Both the position numbers and the translations under genes were made by a program. A DNA stretch of 64,000 nt from Agromyces protaetiae. GTDB taxonomy: Bacteria > Actinomycetota > Actinomycetes > Actinomycetales > Microbacteriaceae. Positions 47,050 to 56,428 of the stretch are shown one piece after another; position 1 is the first letter of the stretch; every line of letters starts with the position of its first letter. The stretch lies in NCBI RefSeq assembly GCF_004135405.1, contig NZ_CP035491.1, positions 620,001-684,000 of the forward strand, written 5' to 3'. The notes beneath the pieces are model-generated. The model worked only from the letters and a program-made list of their open reading frames with translations, made no database searches and was not told the DNA's origin.

Positions 47050-47055
47050 TAGAAT
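47050..47055 (+). promoter_or_regulatory. -10 box for leaderless hemA
   Basis: TAGAAT, close to the -10 consensus, ends exactly six bases before the GTG at 47062. No Shine-Dalgarno is present. Confidence 0.6.
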
Positions 47056-47061
47056 CCTCAG

Positions 47062-48446
47062 GTGCTCATCTGCCTTACTGCGAGCCACAAGAACGCCGCC
47101 TTCGATATGCTCGAGCGGCTTTCGGCGACCGCAGACGGCGCGGGGCGTCGCATCCTCACGGGCCATGAGGCGGTGAACGGCGCGGTCGTCGTCGCCACCT
47201 GCAACCGTTTCGAGGCGTACGTCGACCTGGGCGTGCCCGAGGGCGAATCACCGGTCGACGCCGTGCACGGCGCCATCCGCTCGGTCGGCGAGGTCGCGGG
47301 CCTCGACGCCGACGAACTGCGCACGACCTTCGGCTTCCGCCACGGCAACGCCGTGGCCGCCCACCTCTTCTCGGTGTCGTCGGGCCTCGAGTCCGTCGTC
47401 GTCGGCGAGGGCGAGATCGCGGGCCAGGTGCGCCGGTCGCTCGAGCGCGCCCGCACCGAGGGCACGACGACGGGCGACCTCGAACGCCTCTTCCAGCGGG
47501 CCTCGCAGGTGTCGCGCTCGGTCAAGAACCGCACGGGCATCGGCAACGAGGGCCGCTCCCTCGTGCGCCTCGCCCTCGATCTCGCCGAGAGCCGCATCAC
47601 CGACTGGGCGAAGACGCGCGTCCTGCTCGTCGGCACCGGTCGCTACGCGGGCGCGTCGCTCGCCGCGCTCCGCGATCGAGGCGTGACGGATGTCTCGGTG
47701 CACTCGCCGTCGGGCCGCGCCGCCAAGTTCGCCGACAACCACGGCATCCCGGCCGTCGCCCGCGGCGACTTCGCACGAGTCGCGGCCGAGGTCGACGTCA
47801 TCGTCACGTGCACGACGGCCGAGCACCACGTCGTCGACCGCGCGGTGCTCGAGACCGGCCGTGCGCGTCTCGCCGAGCAGACCGCGCCGGTCCGCACGAT
47901 CGGCGGCGACGTCGTCGCCGATCCCGAGCGACGGCAGCTCGTGATCGACCTGGGCCTTCCCCGCAACGTCGACCCCGACGTCGCCGAACTCGACGGCGTC
48001 GAGCTCCTCGACCTCGAGACGATCATGATCCACGCCCCGCTCGAGGAGTTCGGCTCGACCGACGCCGCGCGCGACATCGTGCTCGACGCAGCCCGCGACT
48101 TCAGCCAGACCGTCGAGGCCGTCGACCTGGCGCCGACGGTCGTCGCCCTGCGCTCGCACGTGTTCGACGTGCTCGACGCCGAGATCGAGCGGGCGCGCTC
48201 GAACGGCGATGCCGACGGCTCGGTCGAGGGGCGCTCCGGCACATGGCGGGCGTGCTCCTGCACACGCCGATGGTCCGCTCGCGCGAGTTCGCACGCGAAG
48301 GGCGGCAGCGCGAATTCGTCGACGCCGTCGAGGCGCTGTTCGGGGTGAGGGCCGCCGAGGCCGACGCGGCGACGGGCGCTGCAGGCGACGCACCTGCCGC
48401 ACACGCCGAACCGTCGCTCCGCGACGACGCGCACCGCGCGGGCTGA
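47062..48446 (+). CDS. hemA: Glutamyl-tRNA reductase (frameshifted)
   Basis: It reduces glutamyl-tRNA to glutamate-1-semialdehyde, the first step of haem synthesis. The catalytic Cys is in [13 protein letters not shown]; other landmarks are [27 protein letters not shown], and the NADPH fold [10 protein letters not shown]. The frame breaks at the G4 run 48228-48231; one added G restores [27 protein letters not shown] and a 461-residue protein. It is on the opposite strand from the other hem genes and 6 bases before a GNAT gene. Confidence 0.93.
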
Positions 48447-48452
48447 ACCGCG

Positions 48453-49100
48453 ATGCCCGGCTCCGACGAGGCCCCCGCGCTGCGGGTTCCGTTCGAACCA
48501 GAGGCATTCGGCGCGGCACGCTTCGAGACCGACCGTCTCGTGCTGCGTGCACTCGAGGCATCCGACGCTCCCGACGTATGGGAGTACCAGCGTCTGCCCG
48601 AGGTGTTGCGCTACATCCCGTGGCCCGAGCGCGACCGCGAGGAGGGCTTCGAGCACACGCGCACACGCGCGGCCATGCGGCGGCTCGCCGCCGACGGCGA
48701 CGCGGTGATCTTCGCGGTCGAGTTGCCGGGCGAGGCATCCGTCGTCGTCGAGCCCGCGGCGCGCACCCGCGTCATCGGCGATGTCATGCTGCGCGTCTCG
48801 AGCGTCGCGAACGCGCAGCTCGAGATCGGGTGGGTCGTGCACCCCGACTTCCAGGGCCACGGGTACGCGCGCGAGGCCGCGCAGGCGGTGCTCGACTTCG
48901 CCTTCAAGACCCTCCGTCCCCACCGAGTGCAGGCGCTCCTCGACGCCCGCAACGAGGCATCCGCCCGGCTCTGCGAACGACTCGGGATGCGCCGCGAGGC
49001 GACCCTCCTCGGGGAGCAGTACGACGACGACGAGTGGACCGACACCGCGATCTACGCGATCCTGCGTCGGGAGTGGGCTTCCGGGCGGCTCGACGCCTGA
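48453..49100 (+). CDS. GNAT family N-acetyltransferase
   Basis: The 215-residue protein is a RimJ/RimL-type GNAT: FETDRLVLRALEASDAPDVWEYQRLPEVLRYI at the start, LEIGWVVHPDFQGHGYAREAAQAVLDFAF with the acetyl-CoA-binding Q-G-x-G-Y-A pattern, and ARLCERLGMRREATL. It likely acetylates a protein N-terminus or small amine; the target is unknown. It starts six bases after the frame-corrected hemA stop and may be cotranscribed. Confidence 0.9.
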   Translation: MPGSDEAPALRVPFEPEAFGAARFETDRLVLRALEASDAPDVWEYQRLPEVLRYIPWPERDREEGFEHTRTRAAMRRLAADGDAVIFAVELPGEASVVVEPAARTRVIGDVMLRVSSVANAQLEIGWVVHPDFQGHGYAREAAQAVLDFAFKTLRPHRVQALLDARNEASARLCERLGMRREATLLGEQYDDDEWTDTAIYAILRREWASGRLDA

Positions 49101-49121
49101 CGCCGCGCACGCCCCCGCCGC

Positions 49122-49127
49122 TATCGT
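49122..49127 (+). promoter_or_regulatory. -10 box for the leaderless antiporter transcript
   Basis: TATCGT ends seven bases before the ATG at 49135, with no Shine-Dalgarno. Confidence 0.5.
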
Positions 49128-49134
49128 GTGAGCC

Positions 49135-50724
49135 ATGGACGCGCTCGTCCTCGTCGTCTCGATCGGGCTCGTGCTCCTGGGCGGCGGGGTGCTGAGCCAG
49201 CGGGCGAGATGGCCGCTGCCGCTCGTGCTCATCGGGTTCGGCATCCTCGCGGGGTTCCTGCCGTTCCTTCGCGGCATCGCGCTGCCGCCCGAGCTCGTGC
49301 TGCTGCTCTTCCTGCCGGCACTGCTCTACTGGGAGTCGCTCAACACGTCGCTCCGCGAGATCCGGGCGAACCTGCGGACCATCCTGCTGCTCTCGATCGT
49401 GCTCGTCATCGCGACCGCGACCGTCGTCGCGATCGTCGGGCACGCGTTCGGGCTGTCGTGGCCGATGGCGATCGCGCTCGGCGCGATCCTGTCGCCGACG
49501 GATGCCACGGCGGTGAGCTCGTTCATCGGCAAGCTGCCGCGGCGCTCCGACACGATCGCCCGTGCCGAGAGCCTGCTCAACGACGGCACGGCGCTCGTGA
49601 TCTACGCCCTCGCGGTGGGGGCGGCGGTCTCGGGCACCCCCATCGAGCCGGGGCCGGCCGTGCTGCGGTTCTTCGAGTCGTACGTATTCGGCGCGCTCAT
49701 CGGCCTCGCGGTCGGCTTCGCGGTCGCGGGCATCCGTCGGGTGCTCGGCCCGAGCCGGGTGCTGCACACGACGATGAGCCTCTTGACTCCGTTCCTCGCG
49801 TATCTGCCGGCCGAGGCGCTCGGCGTCTCGGGGGTCGTCTCGGTCGTCGTGTGCGGGCTGCTGCTCAGCTACTTCGGGCCGCGGATCGTCTCGGCGGCGA
49901 TGCGCGAGCAGTCGTATCAGTTCTGGCAGTTCGCGACGTACGTCCTGAACGGCGCCCTCTTCGTGCTCATCGGGCTCGAACTGCACCCGCTCATGGGCGA
50001 GCTCGGGTCGGACTGGGTCGAAGCCCTCGTGCTCGGCCTCCTCAGTGCCGTCGTGATCCTCGCCGTGCGACTCGCCTGGAGCAACACGGTGCCGTACCTC
50101 ATCCGGATCGTCGACCGACGCCCGGTGCAGCGGACGCTCCGGATCGGCTTCCGGCAGCGGTTCCCGCTCGCATGGGCGGGGTTCCGCGGCGCCGTGTCGC
50201 TCGCGGCCGCGCTCGCACTGCCGACCGAGACCGCCGCGGGCGACCCGCTCCCCGGCCGCGACGTCGTCATCGGGGTGACGTTCGTCGTCATCCTGTTCAC
50301 GCTCGTCGTGCAGGGGCTGCCGATGAAGGCGATCGTGCGGTGGGCCCGCTTCCCCGAGGACCCTCGCGAGTTCGACGAGGAACTCCTCGCCGAGCAGACC
50401 CTCCTCGAGCGCAGCCTCGCGAAGCTGCCCGAACTCACCGAGCAGACGTCCACCTCCGAGGAGGCCGCCGCCGCCGTGCGCGCCGACCTCGAGCACCGGC
50501 TGAGCCTCATCCACCGCGAAGAAGGCCACCCCGAGGTCGCCCAGCACGACGACGACGAGTCGGCCGCCGAGCAGTCGCTGCGGCTCGCGATCATGGAGGT
50601 CAAGCGGAACGCACTCGTCGACCTCCGCAATCGCGGCCGCATCGACGACGTCATCCTCCGCCGCGTGCAAGCACGCCTCGACCTCGAAGAACTGCGGCTG
50701 ACAGGGCCGCCCGAGGAGGAGTGA
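49135..50724 (+). CDS. CPA1 family Na+/H+ antiporter
   Basis: The 529-residue protein has about 12 transmembrane segments and CPA1 motifs: LPALLYWESLNTSLREIR, GAILSPTDATAVSSF (the ion-binding T-D-A segment), ARAESLLNDGTALVIYA and the arginine-containing GFRGAVSLAAALALP. The C-terminal 130 residues are a charged cytoplasmic tail predicted to be helical. It should exchange Na+ (or K+) for protons in pH and salt homeostasis. Confidence 0.92.
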   Translation: MDALVLVVSIGLVLLGGGVLSQRARWPLPLVLIGFGILAGFLPFLRGIALPPELVLLLFLPALLYWESLNTSLREIRANLRTILLLSIVLVIATATVVAIVGHAFGLSWPMAIALGAILSPTDATAVSSFIGKLPRRSDTIARAESLLNDGTALVIYALAVGAAVSGTPIEPGPAVLRFFESYVFGALIGLAVGFAVAGIRRVLGPSRVLHTTMSLLTPFLAYLPAEALGVSGVVSVVVCGLLLSYFGPRIVSAAMREQSYQFWQFATYVLNGALFVLIGLELHPLMGELGSDWVEALVLGLLSAVVILAVRLAWSNTVPYLIRIVDRRPVQRTLRIGFRQRFPLAWAGFRGAVSLAAALALPTETAAGDPLPGRDVVIGVTFVVILFTLVVQGLPMKAIVRWARFPEDPREFDEELLAEQTLLERSLAKLPELTEQTSTSEEAAAAVRADLEHRLSLIHREEGHPEVAQHDDDESAAEQSLRLAIMEVKRNALVDLRNRGRIDDVILRRVQARLDLEELRLTGPPEEE

Positions 50725-50761
50725 CGGGCGCCCGTCCGGCTCGCCCGTATAGGGTGTCCTG

Positions 50762-50830
50762 GTGCATTCACTCGTCGTTCCGCCCGCTGGGCGTCAGGAG
50801 GTCGTCGGCGCCTGCGCCGACCGCAGATGA
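50762..50830 (+). CDS. Possible 22-residue leaderless small ORF
   Basis: GTG at 50762 follows TATAGG by eight bases and opens a 22-codon frame ending TGA at 50828-50830, in an otherwise gene-free 232-bp gap. The peptide (VHSLVVPPAGRQEVVGACADRR) resembles nothing I know. It may be a leader peptide or chance; the rest of the gap shows nothing else. Confidence 0.2.
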   Translation: MHSLVVPPAGRQEVVGACADRR

Positions 50831-50956
50831 CCCCGCCCCGAGGCTGCGCTTCCGCGCGGCCCGCAGCGGCATGCCCGGTCCGGGCTTCCTGAACGCCCCG
50901 AGGGGCGTCTGAACGAACACGAGACACATGCGGGCGCAGCCCGCGGAGAGACATCC

Positions 50957-51448
50957 ATGCACCCCATCACCGACGCCGCGATCCGCGCGTCCCTCGTCAA
51001 CGCGACCAAGCGCGAACGCACCGACCTCACGCTGCCCAAGGGCTTCGCCGACCTCGACTTCGACCGACTCGACTTCCTCGGCTGGCGCGATCCGAAACTG
51101 CCCCGGCAGGCGTACGTCGTCGCCGAGATCGACGGCGAGTTCGTCGGAGCCGTGCTGCGCCTGGCCGAAGGAAAGACGCGCACCCGGCCCCAATGCTCAT
51201 GGTGCGAAGACGTGCACCTGCCGAACGACGTCGTCTTCTACACGGCCAAGCGCGCGGGCGACGCGGGCCGCAAGGGCGACACGATCGGCACGCTCGTGTG
51301 CGCCGACTTCGAGTGTTCGCGCAACGTGCGCAAGCTCCCCGCGATGGCGTATACGGGCTTCGATCGCGAAGCCGCGCGCGACCGGCGCGTCGAGGCGCTC
51401 CGCGAGCACGTCACGTCGTTCGTGCGGGACATCCGCGACGGCGGCTGA
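50957..51448 (+). CDS. FBP-domain (EF-G-binding, FusB-type) zinc protein
   Basis: The 163-residue protein matches the FBP/treble-clef domain of FusB-like proteins: an N-terminal helical part (DAAIRASLVNATKRERTDLTLP), then LDFLGWRDPKLPRQAYVV, and a four-cysteine zinc site made by CSWCEDVH and LVCADFECSRNVRK. FusB family proteins bind EF-G on the ribosome and can rescue it from fusidic acid; whether this one does is unknown. The ATG at 50957 follows GGAGAG. Confidence 0.82.
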   Translation: MHPITDAAIRASLVNATKRERTDLTLPKGFADLDFDRLDFLGWRDPKLPRQAYVVAEIDGEFVGAVLRLAEGKTRTRPQCSWCEDVHLPNDVVFYTAKRAGDAGRKGDTIGTLVCADFECSRNVRKLPAMAYTGFDREAARDRRVEALREHVTSFVRDIRDGG

Positions 51449-51459
51449 GGCTTGACGGA

Positions 51460-51485
51460 GCGCACGGCCGGGGCCGTCCGTGCGC
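51460..51485. terminator. Bidirectional hairpin terminator
   Basis: GCGCACGG (51460-51467) pairs with CCGTGCGC (51478-51485), with a further ACGGCC/GGCCGT-type inner stem. It lies between the convergent FBP gene and the hypothetical gene. Confidence 0.7.
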
Positions 51486-51503
51486 AGGATGACGCCGCCC
51501 GGA

Positions 51504-52145
51504 TCACTCCCAGAGCGGTCGCACAGCGGCCCGCGCAGCGACGATCGCGTCGCCGTCGAGGGGCACGGCGGATGCCTCGAACTCCTCATCGCGCCACTCG
51601 GACACGAGTCGGCACTCGCCGCCGGGGAATTCGGGCCACCACACCCAGAGCCCGCCGGTCAGGCGGTAGAGGCGGTCGCTCCCGCCGCCGCCGCCATGGC
51701 GCGGCATCGCGGTCGGCGGGGTCGGGGCGTCGTTCGGGTCCGAGTCGGGGCCGTAGGCAGCGCGCATCGTCCCGAACCCCACAGCGGGCACTTTCTCGCC
51801 GCCAGGGCCGACGATGCCGAAGCGCGGGCCGCCGCCCTCCTCACCCCCGAAGAACGCGGCCCGTCCGTGAGCACGTCGCTGCCACTCGGACACGCTCTCG
51901 TCGCGGCGGCGCAGCACCCAGTCCACGACGACCTCGAACCCCGTCGAATAGACGCCGATCTCGCGCAGCACGAGCGTCGCCCGCTCGCTGCGCGCGATCG
52001 TGCGGTCGAGCAGCACTCGCCCCGGCACCTCGTCTTCGGGCGCCTGGCCCCACTGCGGCACGCGGTACGGCTCGGCCTCTTCGATCGCTCGGCGTCTCCG
52101 TTCGGCGTCTTCCTCGTCGAAGAACCCCGGTTCGCTGGTCTGCAT
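51504..52145 (-). CDS. Hypothetical protein
   Basis: The 213-residue soluble protein has no signal peptide or transmembrane segment. It has an acidic N-terminus, a beta-rich core (TLVLREIGVYSTGFEVVVDWVLRR), a Gly-rich loop (HGGGGGSDRLYRLTGGLWVWWPEFPGG) and a C-terminal helix. I do not recognise the family; similar unnamed proteins occur in actinobacteria in my recollection. The ATG at 52145 has TATCCT seven bases upstream, a leaderless arrangement. Confidence 0.7.
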   Translation of the reverse strand: MQTSEPGFFDEEDAERRRRAIEEAEPYRVPQWGQAPEDEVPGRVLLDRTIARSERATLVLREIGVYSTGFEVVVDWVLRRRDESVSEWQRRAHGRAAFFGGEEGGGPRFGIVGPGGEKVPAVGFGTMRAAYGPDSDPNDAPTPPTAMPRHGGGGGSDRLYRLTGGLWVWWPEFPGGECRLVSEWRDEEFEASAVPLDGDAIVAARAAVRPLWE

Positions 52146-52152
52146 GGGGTCG

Positions 52153-52158
52153 AGGATA
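52153..52158 (-). promoter_or_regulatory. -10 box for a leaderless transcript
   Basis: On the minus strand TATCCT ends seven bases before the ATG at 52145, with no Shine-Dalgarno. Confidence 0.45.
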
Positions 52159-52192
52159 GCGGCGGCCGGCGATCACCCGGCCGAGACGGCGA

Positions 52193-52226
52193 GAGACGGA
52201 TGCCGCGTGGTCGCGGCATCCGTCTC
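52193..52226 (-). terminator. Perfect 14-bp-stem hairpin downstream of glyS
   Basis: GAGACGGATGCCGC (52193-52206) pairs perfectly with GCGGCATCCGTCTC (52213-52226) around six bases. It is 31 bases after the glyS stop. The stem contains the GGATGCC word and its complement. Confidence 0.75.
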
Positions 52227-52256
52227 TGCTTCTGTCCTCGAGCTGTGCCCGGCGCC

Positions 52257-53642
52257 TTACGCGCCGATCAGCCGCGCGCCGAGGTACGCCTCGAGCTCGG
52301 CGAGCGGCACGCGCTCCTGCTGCATGGTGTCGCGGTCGCGCACCGTCACCGCGTCGTCTTCGAGCGAGTCGAAGTCGACTGTGATGCAGAACGGCGTGCC
52401 GATCTCGTCTTGGCGGCGGTAGCGGCGGCCGATCGCGCCGGCGTCGTCGAAGTCGACGTTCCAGTACTTGCGGAGCGTCGCGGCGAGCTCGCGCGCGAGC
52501 GGCGAGAGCTTCTCGTTGCGGCTGAGGGGCAGCACGGCGGCCTTGACGGGCGCGAGGCGCGGGTCGAGCTTCAGCACCGTGCGGGTGTCGACGCCGCCCT
52601 TCGCGTTCGGCACCTCCTCGACGTGGTACGCGTCGACGAGGAACGCCATGAGCGAGCGCGTGAGGCCCGCCGCGGGCTCGATGACGTAGGGGATCCAGCG
52701 CTCGTTCTTCGACTGGTCGAAGTACGAGAGGTCTTTGCCCGAGTGCTCGGAGTGGGTCTTGAGGTCGAAGTCGGTGCGGTTCGCGACGCCCTCGAGCTCG
52801 CCCCAGTCGCCGCCGGCGAAGCCGAACTTGTACTCGATGTCGACGGTGCGCTTCGAGTAGTGGCTGAGCTTCTCTTTCGGGTGCTCGAAGAGGCGAAGGT
52901 TCTCGGGGTCGATGCCGAGGTCGACATACCAGGCGAGGCGGGTGTCGATCCAGTACTGGTGCCACTCTTCGTCGGTGCCGGGCTCGACGAAGAACTCCAT
53001 CTCCATCTGCTCGAACTCGCGCGTGCGGAAGATGAAGTTGCCGGGCGTGATCTCGTTGCGGAACGACTTGCCGATCTGGCCGATGCCGAACGGAGGCTTC
53101 ATGCGCGCCGTCTGCAGCACGTTCGCGAAGTTCACGAAGATGCCCTGCGCGGTCTCGGGTCGGAGGTAGTGCAGGCCCGACTCGTCGTCGACGACGCCGA
53201 GGTAGGTCTTCAAGAGGCCTGAGAACGCGCGCGGTTCGGTCCACTGGCCGCGCGTGCCGCAGTTCGCGCACACGATCTCGGCGAGGCCGCCCTTGGGCTC
53301 GCGGCCCTTCTTCTCCTCGAACTCCTCGATGAGGTGGTCTTCGCGGTAGCGCTTGTGGCAGTGCAGGCACTCGACGAGCGGGTCGCTGAAGACCTCGACG
53401 TGGCCCGAGGCCTCCCACACCTGCTTGGGCAAGATGACGCTCGAGTCGAGGCCCACGACGTCGTCGCGGCCCTGCACCATCGTGCGCCACCACTGGCGCT
53501 TGATGTTCTCCTTCAGGGCGACGCCGAGGGGGCCGTAGTCCCACGCCGACCGGGATCCGCCGTAGATCTCACCCGCCTGGAAGACGAACCCGCGGTGCTG
53601 GGCGAGGGTGATGACTGAGTCGAGACGGCTGGGCGCGGCCAC
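52257..53642 (-). CDS. glyS: Glycyl-tRNA synthetase
   Basis: The 461-residue single-chain alpha2-type class II enzyme charges tRNA-Gly. It opens [26 protein letters not shown] and has motif 2 ([25 protein letters not shown]), motif 3 ([12 protein letters not shown]) and the C-terminal anticodon domain ([13 protein letters not shown]). A four-cysteine zinc-type insertion ([10 protein letters not shown]...VCANCGTRG) is present. GTG 53642 follows TTGGAG and gives the usual N-terminus; an ATG at 53694 is less likely. Confidence 0.95.
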   Translation of the reverse strand: MAAPSRLDSVITLAQHRGFVFQAGEIYGGSRSAWDYGPLGVALKENIKRQWWRTMVQGRDDVVGLDSSVILPKQVWEASGHVEVFSDPLVECLHCHKRYREDHLIEEFEEKKGREPKGGLAEIVCANCGTRGQWTEPRAFSGLLKTYLGVVDDESGLHYLRPETAQGIFVNFANVLQTARMKPPFGIGQIGKSFRNEITPGNFIFRTREFEQMEMEFFVEPGTDEEWHQYWIDTRLAWYVDLGIDPENLRLFEHPKEKLSHYSKRTVDIEYKFGFAGGDWGELEGVANRTDFDLKTHSEHSGKDLSYFDQSKNERWIPYVIEPAAGLTRSLMAFLVDAYHVEEVPNAKGGVDTRTVLKLDPRLAPVKAAVLPLSRNEKLSPLARELAATLRKYWNVDFDDAGAIGRRYRRQDEIGTPFCITVDFDSLEDDAVTVRDRDTMQQERVPLAELEAYLGARLIGA

Positions 53643-53786
53643 GGTGGCTCCAATGGTCGAGAGAGGGGATGCGGGCAGACGCGCCCGCAGGATCATCTCA
53701 ATCCTACGAAATCCCACGCGTCGCTTCGGCCATGAATCGGGCGCCGGCTCTACGCTGAGCCGAAGACGACCGCCTGGGGAGGGGCC

Positions 53787-54170
53787 ATGGCCGATCTGTT
53801 CGAGGATCTCGGCATCGTGGACGGCCCCGTGCCGGTCGCCGTGCTCGTCATCGCCGGGCTCGTCTTCGTCTACCTGCTCGGTCGCGAACGCACGTGGCAT
53901 TGGGTGTTCACGGCGATCGTCGTCCTCGTCGTCGGCGCCCTCGTCGGTGTCGGCGGGCTGTGGCTCGCGATCCGGTTCTTCGGTGCGATCGAGGAACCGG
54001 TGCCCGACGCGGCGTGGGGGTGGGCCGGGGCCTCGGCAGCGGGCATCCTGCTCGCGCTCTTCAACCTGTGGCGCTCGCGCTGGTGGCGGAAGCTCATCGC
54101 GGTCGCGGCGCTGCCGCTCTTCGCGATCGTGGGCTGGCTCGAGATCGCAGCCGACACGGCCCAGCGCTGA
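53787..54170 (+). CDS. Short membrane protein, possible truncated esterase N-terminus
   Basis: The 127-residue protein has four transmembrane segments and little else. Its pattern ([20 protein letters not shown], then [27 protein letters not shown], ending IAADTAQR) recalls the membrane N-terminus of actinobacterial antigen-85-like alpha/beta esterases, which continue with an extracellular catalytic domain that is absent here. The stop codon is followed directly by a family A palindrome. Either a true small protein or a remnant; low certainty. The ATG at 53787 follows GGGGAGGGG. Confidence 0.6.
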   Translation: MADLFEDLGIVDGPVPVAVLVIAGLVFVYLLGRERTWHWVFTAIVVLVVGALVGVGGLWLAIRFFGAIEEPVPDAAWGWAGASAAGILLALFNLWRSRWWRKLIAVAALPLFAIVGWLEIAADTAQR

Positions 54171-54189
54171 GGCGCCGGATCTCGCTGCG

Positions 54190-54237
54190 CTCGCTACTCG
54201 ACCACCGGTGGTCGAGCAGCGAGCGTATCGAGACCCA
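54190..54237. repeat. Palindromic intergenic repeat, family A copy 2
   Basis: CTCGCTACTCGACCACC and GGTGGTCGAGCAGCGAG (54190-54223) form a near-perfect 34-bp palindrome with one mismatch pair, followed by CGTATCGAGACC as in copies 1 and 3. It lies at a convergent junction. Confidence 0.82.
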
Positions 54238-54246
54238 GCGGACGGC

Positions 54247-55716
54247 TCAGGATGCCGCGGCCACGAGCTCCTCGTCCTCGGCGGGCGCCGGGGCGTGGTG
54301 GCCGTGGCCCACGGCCATGCCCGGCGTGAACTTCGCGGGGATCGTCACGGCGATGAGCGCGGCGGCGACCGCGACGCCGCACCCGATGAGCAGGCCCGTG
54401 CGGAAGCCGTCCTCCGTGGCGATCGTGTAGCCGCCGAGGTCGACGCTCATCGCTGCGAGCACGGCGCCGACGACGGCCGAGGAGATCGAGGACCCGATCG
54501 AACGCATGAGCGAGTTGACGCCGTTCGCCGAACCCGTCTCGCTGCGCGGCACGGCGCCCATGATGAGCGACGGCATGGCGCCGTAGGCGAACGCGACGCC
54601 CGCGCTCGCGACGACCGACGTCACGAGCAGACCCCACAGCGACCCCATGAAGAGGGCGGACGACCCGTACCCGATCGCCATGACGATGCCGCCGACGATG
54701 AGGGTCGTCTTGGGGCCGCGCGCGGCCGAGATCTTCGCACCGACGGGCGAGACGAGCATCATCGCGATGCCCGCGGGCGCCATCCAGAAGCCCATCTGCA
54801 GCATCGTCTGTCCGAGGCCGTAGCCCGTCTCGACCGGGAGCTGCATGAGCTGCGGGATGATGAGCGACTGCGCGAACATCGCGAAGCCGACGACGATCGA
54901 GGCGAGGTTCGTGAGCAGCACCTGGGGGCGGGCGGTCACGCGCAGGTCGACGAGGGGTGCAGGCGTGCGGAGTTCCCACCAGCCCCACGCGAGGGCGACG
55001 ACGACCGCGACGACGAACATCGTGATGGTGGTCGCACTGCCCCAGCCCCAGCTCGCGCCCTTCGAGATGGCGAGCAGCAGGGCGACGAGCACGACGCTCA
55101 ACCCGACGGTGCCCACGGGGTCGAACTTGCCCTTCGCGAGCGGCTTCGTCGCGGGGATGATCCAGAGGATCGCGGCACCGCACAGGGCGGAGATGACGGC
55201 GACCGCCCAGAACAGGATGCGCCAGTCGGTGTACTGGGCGACGGCCGCCGCGACGGGGAGGCCGATCGCACCGCCGATTCCCATCGACGAGCTCATGAGG
55301 GCGATGCCCGAGCCGACCCGGTCGGCGGGCAGAAGGTCGCGCAGCACGCTGATGCCGAGCGGCACGATGCCCGTCGCAAGGCCTTGGAGGGCGCGGCCGA
55401 CGATCATCCACTCGATCGAGCCCGAGAGGGCGGCGATGACCGAGCCGGCGATGAGCGGGATGAGCGCGACGAGCATGATCTTGCGCTTGCCGTAGAGGTC
55501 GCCGAGGCGGCCGGTGAGCGGGGTCGCGACGGCGCCCGCGAGCAGGGTCGCGGTGACGGCCCAGGCGGTGGTCGAGGCATCCGTGTGGAAGATCTGCGGG
55601 AGCTGGCCGAGGATCGGCACGACGATGGTCGCCGTCAGCGAGACGACGATGCCGGCGAGGGCCAGCACGGTGATGAGCACGCCGGGGCGTGGCTGGGTGG
55701 ATGCAGACGTGCGCAT
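54247..55716 (-). CDS. DHA2-type MFS drug exporter
   Basis: The 489-residue protein has about 14 hydrophobic segments, with [19 protein letters not shown] in TM1, the loop motif [19 protein letters not shown] and a motif-C-like [15 protein letters not shown]. The His-rich tail ([14 protein letters not shown]) is unusual. It should export drugs or metabolites with protons. The ATG at 55716 follows AAGGAGG. It is divergent from a MarR regulator across 195 bp with two repeat elements, so local control is likely. Confidence 0.9.
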   Translation of the reverse strand: MRTSASTQPRPGVLITVLALAGIVVSLTATIVVPILGQLPQIFHTDASTTAWAVTATLLAGAVATPLTGRLGDLYGKRKIMLVALIPLIAGSVIAALSGSIEWMIVGRALQGLATGIVPLGISVLRDLLPADRVGSGIALMSSSMGIGGAIGLPVAAAVAQYTDWRILFWAVAVISALCGAAILWIIPATKPLAKGKFDPVGTVGLSVVLVALLLAISKGASWGWGSATTITMFVVAVVVALAWGWWELRTPAPLVDLRVTARPQVLLTNLASIVVGFAMFAQSLIIPQLMQLPVETGYGLGQTMLQMGFWMAPAGIAMMLVSPVGAKISAARGPKTTLIVGGIVMAIGYGSSALFMGSLWGLLVTSVVASAGVAFAYGAMPSLIMGAVPRSETGSANGVNSLMRSIGSSISSAVVGAVLAAMSVDLGGYTIATEDGFRTGLLIGCGVAVAAALIAVTIPAKFTPGMAVGHGHHAPAPAEDEELVAAAS

Positions 55717-55769
55717 GCGTCCTCCTTGTGGGCGGGGATCGGGGGATGGCTCGGCGACCCTGTCGAGAC

Positions 55770-55804
55770 ATATGCATCATACACACGATATGTAGAATGC
55801 ATAT
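55770..55804. promoter_or_regulatory. AT-rich inverted repeat between exporter and marR
   Basis: ATATGCAT (55770-55777) and ATGCATAT (55797-55804) form 8-base arms around an AT-rich centre with TATGAT-like (minus) and TAGAAT-like (plus) -10 candidates. It is the only AT-rich part of the 195-bp divergent region and is the best operator candidate for the MarR protein. Confidence 0.55.
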
Positions 55805-55842
55805 TCAGGATGCCTCGAGCCGACGCCGCACGCAGCCGTCGG

Positions 55843-55878
55843 CCGCCCGATGGGAGAGAACCGCCCGATGGGATAGAA
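55843..55878 (+). repeat. 18-bp tandem repeat upstream of marR
   Basis: CCGCCCGATGGGAGAGAA (55843-55860) is followed directly by CCGCCCGATGGGATAGAA (55861-55878), one mismatch. It ends 33 bases before the marR start and could be a second regulator site or a local duplication. Confidence 0.8.
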
Positions 55879-55911
55879 CAGAGACCGCAGGCATGCCGCG
55901 AAGGAGGCGAT

Positions 55912-56385
55912 ATGGACGACGCGATCCCGCAGGTCGAGTACGAGACGATGCTGCTGAGCCGCCACCTCATCGCGATCCGCCCCCGGCGCAACGCCGAGGA
56001 ACGCCTCGACCGCAGCGCCTACCTGCTGCTCAGCCGCATCGGCATCGACGGCGCGCTCTCGATCGGCGAACTCTCCGACGCGTTCGGCCTCGACGCCTCG
56101 ACCCTCAACAGGCAGACCGCCGCGCTCGTGCGGGCCGGGTTCGCCGAACGCATCCCCGACCCCGACGGGGGCATCGCACGGAAGTTCCGCATCACCGACA
56201 AAGGCGCGCTCGCGCTCGACGAGGAGCGCACGGCCAACGTCGCCGCAGTCGGCCGCATCCTCGACGGGTGGGAACCCGACGAGGTCGCCGAGTTCGCCGC
56301 CTACCTGCACCGCTTCAACACGGGCATCGAACGGATCGACCGGCGCCCGTGGCCGCGGCCCGGCACGCCTCCGGCGGGCGAGTAG
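55912..56385 (+). CDS. MarR family transcriptional regulator
   Basis: The 157-residue protein has the MarR winged helix: RSAYLLLSRIGIDGALSIGELSDAFGLDASTLNRQTAALVRAGFAERI, followed by the wing (ARKFRITDKGALALDEE) and C-terminal dimer helix. The ATG at 55912 follows AAGGAGG. It is divergent from the DHA2 exporter and is its probable repressor. It converges on the flavoprotein gene across a family A repeat. Confidence 0.92.
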   Translation: MDDAIPQVEYETMLLSRHLIAIRPRRNAEERLDRSAYLLLSRIGIDGALSIGELSDAFGLDASTLNRQTAALVRAGFAERIPDPDGGIARKFRITDKGALALDEERTANVAAVGRILDGWEPDEVAEFAAYLHRFNTGIERIDRRPWPRPGTPPAGE

Positions 56386-56396
56386 CGACCCCGCTC

Positions 56397-56427
56397 GGTG
56401 GTCGAGGAGCGCAGCGTATCGAGACCC
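56397..56427. repeat. Palindromic intergenic repeat, family A copy 3
   Basis: GGTGGTCGAGGAGCGCAGCGTATCGAGACCC variant of the family A unit (quoted here in parts: GGTCGAGGAGCG, then CGTATCGAGACC). It occupies the whole 43-bp convergent gap between marR and the flavoprotein gene. Confidence 0.75.
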
Positions 56428-56428
56428 G

